From the NCBI GenBank assembly GCA_017512905.1, contig JAFWEL010000020.1:1-51871 (forward strand): 51,871 nt of DNA. Direction: 5' to 3'. Below the pieces are notes generated by a model that did not search any database, was not told where the DNA came from, and worked only from the letters and a program-made list of their open reading frames with translations. The first letter of the stretch is position 1, and each line of letters opens with the position of its first letter. The translations under genes and the position numbers were made by a program. This DNA comes from Clostridia bacterium (GTDB taxonomy: Bacteria > Bacillota > Clostridia > Christensenellales > Aristaeellaceae). Positions 46,033 through 51,871 of the stretch are shown piece after piece.

Positions 46033-47796
46033 TCAGTTCACCTTCTTCAGGAACTCAAACCCGTTGAAGGTATCGTACACCCGCACGCCCCCGAGCCCGC
46101 CGATGGAGCGACCGGAAAGCACGGTGCCGGTCCTGAACAGCAGGCCCAGTATGGGCAGCCGGTTGACCACCGTCATCTGGATGTCGCTGTAGATCTTTTG
46201 CAGCAGCGCCTCGTCGGAGGCGGAATTCACGCGCTCCAGCAGCTGGTCCATGTCGTCGCTGCTGTAGTGGTTCAGGTTCAGCGCGCCCTTGCTCTTCAAC
46301 AGCCCTGAGAGGACCGGGACCTCGCTGAGGTTCACGCCCACCAGCGCCAGGTCGAATTCCGAATCCTTGATCAGCTGGCGGGTGCGCTCCTTGGAATAGA
46401 CCGTCACCGTCGCGTTGAAGCCCACCGTTCTCAGGTAGTCGGCGATCAGGTTCGCCACGTTTTCCCGGATGCTGTTGCTGCTTTCATTATAGGTGATGAT
46501 CGACAGCGTCGGCTCCTGGACCATCACGCCGACGTGCTTGTTCAGGGTGCCGTCGCCGGTCAGGTCGTACCAGCCCAGGTTGTGCATCAGCTGCAGGGCC
46601 CGTTCGGGGCTGTAATAGTAGATGGCGCTCTGGCTCTCGTACAGCCAGGACGTGGGCGGCACCGGCACCTCGCACTGCACGGCCATGTCCAGATAGCCGT
46701 TGGAGGCGATCACCGAGCGGTCGATGGCGTACATGATGGCCTGCCGCACGCTGGCGTCCGCGGTCAGTCGACCGTCCGACAGGTTCGGCACCAGCATTTC
46801 ATAGGTCAGCGTGGGATAGTCGATGCTGGTCAATCCCGCCAGCTTCCGGCTGAGGGACGCCTTCGGGCTCTTGGTGGACAGCATATCGATCTCGTGCCTG
46901 CGAATCGCCTCAATGGCGTCGCCGACGTTGTAGTAGCGCTTGAGCAGCACGCTCCTGATCTCGGGCTGCTGCTTCCACCACAACGGATTGGCCTCCAGCC
47001 GCACGGTGCCCTCGGCGTCGGCCTGTATGTACCAGTAGGGACCGGTGCCCCGGGGCAGCTCGTCGTAAAGCGTGTCGTATTGCATCACCGGGAACACCAT
47101 GGCGTAGAGGGTCATCAGGCTGGTGTTCTTCGCCGTCACGGTCAGGCCGTAGATGTCCGTAGGCGACGCGTCCATGTTTTCGATCACCTGCAGCCGCTCG
47201 TAATAGGGGTTCTCCTCCCCGGCCTGCATCAGCGTCTGGTAGCTGCGCACCACGTCGTAGGCGGTCAGCTCGTAGCCGTTGTGAAACTGTATGCCACTGC
47301 GCAGGTTGAATATCCAGTTTTTGCCGTCCTGCACCCAGTTGTTGGCCAGCATCGGCACCGGCTTCAGGTTTTCGTCCAGGTCCACCACGCTCTCGAACAC
47401 CAGCTGGTTGAAGCTGATCATGCTCCAGATGTTGGTGGCGACCGGGCTGTAGGTCAGGTAGCCGGGCTCCACATAGCCGATGGAGAGGTCCGCGTTGGTC
47501 ATATCCACCTGAGGCGCGGCGGCCTGCTGCTGGACATACGGGTCAGCGGCCTGAAAACCACCGCCCAGGTCGGAGGCGATGTCGCTGCCCTGGCCGCTGC
47601 CGTCCGCGGCCTGGTAGCCGCCCCCAAGGTCAGTGGCGATGTCGCTGCCCTGGCCGCCATCCCCGGCGGCCTGATAGCCGCCCCCCAGTTCGCCGGCCAG
47701 ATCATCCGCCCTCACAAAGCCCGTCAGCATAAGGCACATCGCCAGCGCCAACGCGCTAAGCCGCCTCAGGCGCGTACAGTTCCTTGTATTTCTCAT
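46033..47796 (-). CDS. Orphan family 5 (DppA-like) solute-binding protein with N-terminal repeats
   Basis: The 587-residue product has a signal peptide (about 1-30, cleavage near FVRA) and a stretch of 20-residue repeats (38-85, units like GGGYQAADGSGQGSDIASDL). A family 5 extracellular solute-binding domain (about 95-585) contains SFNQLVFESVVDLDENLKPVPMLA, cited by its parts LVFESVVDLD and LKPVPMLA, RSGIQFHNGYELTAYDVV and PRGTGPYW. No permease or ATPase gene is adjacent, so its transporter is elsewhere or it has another extracytoplasmic role. There is no lipobox. The start overlaps the transglycosylase gene by 41 bases, suggesting coupled translation. Confidence 0.88.
   Translation of the reverse strand: MRNTRNCTRLRRLSALALAMCLMLTGFVRADDLAGELGGGYQAAGDGGQGSDIATDLGGGYQAADGSGQGSDIASDLGGGFQAADPYVQQQAAAPQVDMTNADLSIGYVEPGYLTYSPVATNIWSMISFNQLVFESVVDLDENLKPVPMLANNWVQDGKNWIFNLRSGIQFHNGYELTAYDVVRSYQTLMQAGEENPYYERLQVIENMDASPTDIYGLTVTAKNTSLMTLYAMVFPVMQYDTLYDELPRGTGPYWYIQADAEGTVRLEANPLWWKQQPEIRSVLLKRYYNVGDAIEAIRRHEIDMLSTKSPKASLSRKLAGLTSIDYPTLTYEMLVPNLSDGRLTADASVRQAIMYAIDRSVIASNGYLDMAVQCEVPVPPTSWLYESQSAIYYYSPERALQLMHNLGWYDLTGDGTLNKHVGVMVQEPTLSIITYNESSNSIRENVANLIADYLRTVGFNATVTVYSKERTRQLIKDSEFDLALVGVNLSEVPVLSGLLKSKGALNLNHYSSDDMDQLLERVNSASDEALLQKIYSDIQMTVVNRLPILGLLFRTGTVLSGRSIGGLGGVRVYDTFNGFEFLKKVN
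47542..47685 (-). repeat. 60-bp tandem repeats coding the GGGYQ linker
   Basis: Two full 60-base units and a partial third encode 20-residue repeats at residues 38-57, 58-77 and 78-85. They form a Gly-, Asp- and Gln-rich linker between the signal peptide and the binding domain. Copy number could vary between strains. Confidence 0.8.
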
Positions 47797-48421
47797 AGTA
47801 TTTCAATACCCTCTTGACATAGGTGTCCGTGGCGTCGGACGGTATCTTTTGCAGTACCGTGCCATCCGGGCTGTATTCGGGATTCGCCAGCCAGCCGTCA
47901 ACCGTGCCCTGTCCGGCGTGATAGGCCGCGATGGCACAGGTCAGGTTGCCGTTGAAGCGGCGGATCAGGTAGCCCAGGTACCAGCAGCCATACTGTATGT
48001 TGGTGTTCGGGTCGAACAGGCTGCCCTCCTGATACGTCTCGTCGCACTTTTCCGCCACCCATTCGGCGGTGGAGGGCAGCAGCTGCATCAGCCCCTGGGC
48101 GTTGGCCGGGGATACCGCGTCCGGCACGTAGCTGGATTCCGCCAGGATCACCGCGGCGGGCAGGGCCGGGTCAAGGTCGTTCTCCGCGGCGTTCGAGCGA
48201 ATCAGCGATTCGTATTCCATCGGGTACAGCTGCACCGTGGTCTCGGGGCGCTGCATGAACAGCAGCCACAGGCCCATGCCCGCCAGCGCCAGCACCAGCG
48301 CGCCGATGACCACGGCGGTCGCGATCCGTCGCCGCCGCCGCGCGCCGCGTCGCCCGCCCCTCCGGGAAGACCGGACCGCGCCCTTTGCCATGGCAGACTT
48401 GCCCTCTGCGTTGTTCGCCAT
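47756..48421 (-). CDS. Membrane-anchored lytic transglycosylase (SLT domain)
   Basis: The 221-residue product has a very basic N terminus (residues 14-32, many Arg), a membrane helix at about 33-56 and a lytic transglycosylase domain. The domain shows the catalytic Glu in AAVILAESSY, then AQGLMQLLP, NTNIQYGCWYL and IAAYHAGQG, the classical Slt70-type motifs. It cleaves peptidoglycan glycan strands outside the membrane. A TTG at 48433 would add four residues, but the ATG at 48421 has GAAGGG at a better distance. It lies between coaE and the solute-binding protein gene in a polA-coaE-containing operon. Confidence 0.93.
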   Translation of the reverse strand: MANNAEGKSAMAKGAVRSSRRGGRRGARRRRRIATAVVIGALVLALAGMGLWLLFMQRPETTVQLYPMEYESLIRSNAAENDLDPALPAAVILAESSYVPDAVSPANAQGLMQLLPSTAEWVAEKCDETYQEGSLFDPNTNIQYGCWYLGYLIRRFNGNLTCAIAAYHAGQGTVDGWLANPEYSPDGTVLQKIPSDATDTYVKRVLKYYEKYKELYAPEAA

Positions 48422-48429
48422 ATCGGTTG

Positions 48430-49053
48430 TCAACCCTTCTCCGCCCGCCTCTGGGCCGCCCGGTAGAGCTGCTCCAGCTCGGACTGGGTGCGCTCAATGG
48501 GGCGATCGGTGTTGATCACATGGGTGGCCCGGGCGTTCCTCTCTTCCACGGGCATCTGGCTATCGATGCGGGCCTGGGCATCCTCCGGGCTCAGGCCGTC
48601 CCGGGCGACGATCCGGTCCACCTGGCGCTCCCGGGGCACATACAGCGCCCAGGTTTCATCGCACAGCGCGTCCATGCCCGTTTCAAACAACAGCGGCACA
48701 TCCAGTATCACCACGCCCGCGCCCTGTCGGGCGGCCTCGTCCATGGCGATCAGCATGTTCCGCTGCACCAGCGGATGCATGATGGCCTCCAGAGCGCGGC
48801 GGGCGGGTTCGTTGGAAAACACCAGCTTGCCCAGCTTCCCCCGATCCAGCGAGCCGTCTTCGTGAAAAGCGGCGTCGCCGAACACGCGCCGGATGTCCGC
48901 CAGGGCCTCCCCGTTCTCGGCGGTCAGCGCCCGGGAGACCGCGTCCGCGTCCAGATGCGCCGCGCCAAGGTTCTCCAGGAAGCGGGCCGCCTCCGACTTC
49001 CCGCATCCGATGCCCCCGGTCAGGCCGATCACATAGGGCTTATTTGCAAGCAC
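48430..49053 (-). CDS. coaE: Dephospho-CoA kinase
   Basis: CoaE performs the final step of coenzyme A synthesis, phosphorylating dephospho-CoA. The 207-residue product has the P-loop GLTGGIGCGKSEAARFL (about 10-26), LDADAVSRAL, a lid-region HPLVQRN and DVPLLFETG, all typical. The frame reaches a TTG at 49068, but that stretch contains the ribosome binding site GGAGGGG; the GTG at 49053, 6 bases later, is the likely start. It overlaps the polA end by 14 bases, the common polA-coaE arrangement. Confidence 0.96.
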   Translation of the reverse strand: MLANKPYVIGLTGGIGCGKSEAARFLENLGAAHLDADAVSRALTAENGEALADIRRVFGDAAFHEDGSLDRGKLGKLVFSNEPARRALEAIMHPLVQRNMLIAMDEAARQGAGVVILDVPLLFETGMDALCDETWALYVPRERQVDRIVARDGLSPEDAQARIDSQMPVEERNARATHVINTDRPIERTQSELEQLYRAAQRRAEKG

Positions 49054-51616
49054 GCCAATCCCCTCCAATAGTTATCTCGGTGCGCAGCGGCACGGACAGC
49101 GTCATCACGCCCTCCATGCACCGCCGCAGCAGGTCGCGCACCGCCTCGGCCTCGGCCTCGGGGGCTTCGACGATCAGCTCGTCGTGCACCTGCAATATCA
49201 GCTTCGCCTCAAAGCCGCCCGCCCTCAGTTCCCGATCCACCGCGATCATCGCCAGCTTGATGATGTCGGCGGCGGTGCCCTGGATGGGGCTGTTCATCGC
49301 GCAGCGCTCGCCAAAGGATCGCACCGCGTAGTTGGCGCTGGTCAGCTCCGGCAGGTAGCGGCGGCGGTTCATCAGCGTTGTGACGTAGCCCTGGGCGTGT
49401 CCCTTTTTGACGGACTCGTCCATGTAGGTTTTCACGCCGGGATAGCGGTCAAAATAGCGTTCGATAAAGGCTTTGGCCTCGAAGCGGCTGACGCCGATGT
49501 TCTTCGCCAGCGTAAATTCCGAGATGCCGTAGACGATGCCGAAGTTCACGGCCTTGGAGGCCGAGCGCATCTGGCCCGTGACCTCGTCCAGGGGCACGCC
49601 GTAGACCTCGGCGGCCGTGCGGGCGTGGATGTCCTGGTCCATCAGGAAGGCGTTGATCATCGTGGCGTCGCCGGACATGTGGGCCAGCACCCGCAGCTCG
49701 ATCTGGGAGTAGTCGGCGTCCACCAGCAGCCAGCCGGGACGGGCCACGAACGCGCCGCGAATAGCCTTGCCCAGCTCGGTGCGCACCGGGATGTTCTGCA
49801 GGTTCGGCTCGGCGGAGCTGATGCGCCCGGTGGCGGTGCCCACCTGGTCGAAGCGGGTGTGGATGCGGCCGTTTGCGTCCCGCATCGGTATCAGCGCGTC
49901 GATATAGGTGGATTCCAGCTTCTGGTACTTCCGGTATTCCAGCACTTTGCCGCAGATGGGATAATCGTCGGCCAGCTGCTCCAGCACCTCGGCATTGGTG
50001 GAGATCTTCTTCTTCGGCGAGGGGATGCCCAGCTTGCCGAACAGCAATTCTCCCAGCTGCTTGGGCGAGTTCAGGTTGATGCGCTCCCCCGCCATGTCGG
50101 CGATCTCGTCGGTCAGGCGCTGGATCTGAGCCCTGAAGGTGACGCCCAGGTCGCGCAGCACATCGGCGTCCACCAGGAAGCCCTCGTCCTGCATGCCCTT
50201 GAGCACGTAGGCCAGGGGCAGCTCGATGTCGCTGTAGACCAGCTCCAGCTCATTTTCCCGGAGCTGTTCCCTCTGGGCCTCGGCCAGCCGGCGCACGGCG
50301 GTGGCCGGGTGGGCTTCAAAGCCCTCGATGCCTTCCTGGACGCACAGCGATTGGGCGTCAAAGCCCGGGCGCAGGGGATTCAGCGCGTAGGCAGCCAGCA
50401 TCACGTCGGTGATTCCGCCCCTGACCCTGCGAATATCGATGGGCAGCGACTTGAGGTCCCACAGCGCCACCGGACAATCCGCCTCCAGCAGCGGCAGGGC
50501 GGCCGTCCACGCCTCCTCGTCGGAGATGCCGGGTGCGAGAAGGTCGCCCCCCATGGCCATGGACAGTCGGGCCGTATCCGTGGCCACCGTGAAGTGGCTG
50601 CCCAGATGGAACGCCGCCCACCTCGCGCTTCCGGACAGTGCCATAATACGCGCCGCCAGGTCCTCCCGTGCGTTGAAGGTCTCGATATCGGGCAGCGCCT
50701 CCGCCGGCCCGTCGGCCGGCGCAACCTGGACCCCCTGGGGCGCGACGGCCTTCGCCACCTCCGTCAGCCTTCGCAGGGCCGCGTTCATGCGCAGCTCCCG
50801 CAGCCGCGGCAGCGCGCCGGCGATGTTTCTCAGTCGCCAGGCCTGGGGGTTGACCTCGATGGGGGCGTTGCGGTCGATCTTTGCCAGGGCATAGCTCATC
50901 TCCGCCATCGCCCTGCCCTCGACCAGGCGCTCTCGCAGCTTGCCCTTCTGCTCCGTCGGCGCGGTGTCCAGCACCTTTTCCAGGCTGCCGTACTGCTGCA
51001 CCAGCTTCAGCGCCGTCTTTTCTCCCACCCCGGGCACACCGGGAATGTTGTCAGAGGTGTCGCCCATCAGGCTCTTCACGTCGATCAACTGCGCCGGCTC
51101 GATGCCGTAGGTCTCCCGGATATAGTCGGGGGTGACGCGCACGGTGTCGGTGATGCCCTTCTTCGTGTAGAGTATCGTGGTATTCGGGCCGGACAGCTGG
51201 AAGGAATCCCGGTCGCCGGTGACCAGCAGCGCCTCAAGTCCCTCGCGCTCGCAGAAGGCGGACACCGTGCCCAGTATGTCGTCGGCCTCATAGCCCTCCG
51301 TCTCCAGAATCGGTATGCCCATCTCGCCGATCAGCTCCCGGATCACCGGGTCCTGGGCGCGCAGCTCGTCGGGCATGGGCTTGCGGGTGGCCTTGTAGCC
51401 GTCGTACATTTTGGCCCGGAAGGTGGGCGCGTGCATGTCGAAGGCCACCGCCAGGCTGTCCGGGCGTTCGTCCTCGATCACCTTCAGCAGCATCATCACA
51501 AACCCGTGCACCGCGTTGGTGGGGGTGCCGTCCGGCGCGGTCATCGGGGTTTGCAGCGCGTGAAACGCCCGGTACATCAGGCTGTATCCATCCAGTAAGA
51601 CGATCCTCTCCGCCAT
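49040..51616 (-). CDS. polA: DNA polymerase I
   Basis: The 858-residue product has an N-terminal 5'-3' exonuclease (about 1-290, LLDGYSLMYRAFHAL and GDTSDNIPGVPGVGEKTA), a central region (about 300-480) and the polymerase (about 490-858). The polymerase has motif A DYSQIELRVLAHMSGD, motif B RSASKAVNFGIVYG and motif C LQVHDELI. The central region lacks the DTET-type acidic residues, so proofreading is probably absent, as in Bacillus enzymes. It fills gaps during repair and Okazaki fragment processing. The ATG at 51616 follows AAGGAGAG. The gene heads an operon with coaE, the lytic transglycosylase and a binding protein. Confidence 0.98.
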   Translation of the reverse strand: MAERIVLLDGYSLMYRAFHALQTPMTAPDGTPTNAVHGFVMMLLKVIEDERPDSLAVAFDMHAPTFRAKMYDGYKATRKPMPDELRAQDPVIRELIGEMGIPILETEGYEADDILGTVSAFCEREGLEALLVTGDRDSFQLSGPNTTILYTKKGITDTVRVTPDYIRETYGIEPAQLIDVKSLMGDTSDNIPGVPGVGEKTALKLVQQYGSLEKVLDTAPTEQKGKLRERLVEGRAMAEMSYALAKIDRNAPIEVNPQAWRLRNIAGALPRLRELRMNAALRRLTEVAKAVAPQGVQVAPADGPAEALPDIETFNAREDLAARIMALSGSARWAAFHLGSHFTVATDTARLSMAMGGDLLAPGISDEEAWTAALPLLEADCPVALWDLKSLPIDIRRVRGGITDVMLAAYALNPLRPGFDAQSLCVQEGIEGFEAHPATAVRRLAEAQREQLRENELELVYSDIELPLAYVLKGMQDEGFLVDADVLRDLGVTFRAQIQRLTDEIADMAGERINLNSPKQLGELLFGKLGIPSPKKKISTNAEVLEQLADDYPICGKVLEYRKYQKLESTYIDALIPMRDANGRIHTRFDQVGTATGRISSAEPNLQNIPVRTELGKAIRGAFVARPGWLLVDADYSQIELRVLAHMSGDATMINAFLMDQDIHARTAAEVYGVPLDEVTGQMRSASKAVNFGIVYGISEFTLAKNIGVSRFEAKAFIERYFDRYPGVKTYMDESVKKGHAQGYVTTLMNRRRYLPELTSANYAVRSFGERCAMNSPIQGTAADIIKLAMIAVDRELRAGGFEAKLILQVHDELIVEAPEAEAEAVRDLLRRCMEGVMTLSVPLRTEITIGGDWRACK

Positions 51617-51675
51617 GTCAGCGCTCTCTCCTTCCTGGCCCGCCCGGGCGGGTCGGGATATACAATATCTATCTT

Positions 51676-51704
51676 ATTATATCACATATGCCGGAAAAAT
51701 ACAA
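51676..51704 (-). promoter_or_regulatory. Promoter of the polA operon
   Basis: On the minus strand TTGTAT (complement of 51699-51704) and TATAAT (complement of 51676-51681) are 17 bases apart. Transcription should start about 55 bases before the polA start codon. Confidence 0.7.
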
Positions 51705-51834
51705 ATATCTGTCCCCGGACAGAAAATAAGGGTTCATCACGGAAAGTTGTGGGATTGACAGAAACGAGGTAGACAAAAGGAGCATGAAAGACTTCTAATT
51801 GTAGTTGCTACACAAACAAGGAAGAAGTCAGGAC

Positions 51835-51871
51835 ATGCTCCGAGAAGAGAATATCGCAATCGAGATCAAAA
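51835..51871 (+). CDS. Start of an unidentified reading frame at the window edge
   Basis: An ATG at 51835 follows AAGGAAG and opens a frame reading MLREENIAIEIK before the window ends. The region 51719-51834 upstream is AT-rich and does not resemble the neighbouring genes, so this may be the left end of an insertion sequence with a transposase. Twelve codons are too few to identify it. Confidence 0.3.
   Translation, partial: MLREENIAIEIK

Noticed and set aside
49184..51598. An 804-codon plus-strand open frame
   Set aside because: It is antisense to polA, whose motifs are unambiguous.
49040..51616. Missing proofreading residues in PolA as an anomaly
   Set aside because: The loss of 3'-5' exonuclease residues is normal in many Firmicutes DNA polymerase I proteins.

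Overview
The window looks like a chromosomal segment of a high-GC, anaerobic, plant-polysaccharide-degrading member of the Bacillota (Clostridia, possibly Christensenellales-like; the lineage is an inference). Supporting signs are strong GGAGG ribosome binding sites, consensus TTGACA/TATAAT promoters, Rho-independent terminators, LplB/YtcP-type sugar ABC transporters, rubredoxin and ferredoxin proteins, and a PolA and a P-protein of Firmicutes type. No rRNA, intact tRNA or CRISPR array was seen.

Layout. (1) 1-5475: an aromatic amino acid operon. It has a consensus promoter, an 18-codon Tyr/Phe-rich leader peptide, a terminator hairpin, a deletion relic of a DAHP synthase gene, then aroB, aroA, aroC and pheA. 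Copies of a repeat ending in an ATTCTGATTTGTCG-like palindrome sit on both sides. (2) 5500-16556: a catabolic locus with a GH112 phosphorylase, two LplB/YtcP permeases and a solute-binding protein on the minus strand, a divergent AraC regulator, then GH105 and GH2 genes. The set fits uptake and breakdown of galactosyl-rhamnose and unsaturated oligosaccharides from rhamnogalacturonan. (3) 16778-26052: a DUF1232-metallo-beta-lactamase-rubredoxin fusion, a secreted GH9 cellulase behind an HD-GYP sensor with an extracytoplasmic domain, a flavodoxin/ferredoxin (EFR1-type) protein, and an FtsX-type ABC exporter pair. (4) 26770-34926: a probable beta-mannan locus with a GH113-like mannanase, a LacI regulator, a solute-binding protein, two permeases, cellobiose 2-epimerase and a CE2-like SGNH esterase, interrupted by a second type of palindrome-ended repeat. 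(5) 35180-41530: a roughly 6.3 kb island between the intact rpsI gene and a displaced copy of the rpsI 3' end plus terminator, a typical footprint of site-specific integration. Its cargo is redox- or stress-flavoured: a double SnoaL-like protein, a secreted tandem-repeat protein, an Rrf2 regulator, a flavin/ferredoxin protein, a small unknown protein coupled to a Sir2 deacylase, a nitroreductase and an XRE regulator. No integrase is visible. (6) 41531-51871: core genes (rpsI, rplM, an alpha/beta hydrolase, a SpoU methyltransferase, a heparinase II/III-like protein, an orphan family 5 solute-binding protein, a lytic transglycosylase, coaE, polA) and a possible insertion sequence end at the right edge.

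The two sugar loci share one logic: an ABC importer takes up oligosaccharides which intracellular enzymes (phosphorylase, epimerase, unsaturated glycuronyl hydrolase, esterase) then process. The GH9 enzyme is secreted. The most unusual points are the leader-peptide attenuator joined to a deleted aroF, the rpsI-bounded island, the family of repeats with constant palindromic ends and variable interiors, and two unusual domain architectures (DUF1232-MBL-rubredoxin, and HD-GYP with a possible carbohydrate-sensing ectodomain). All assignments come from reading the sequence; no database search was run.
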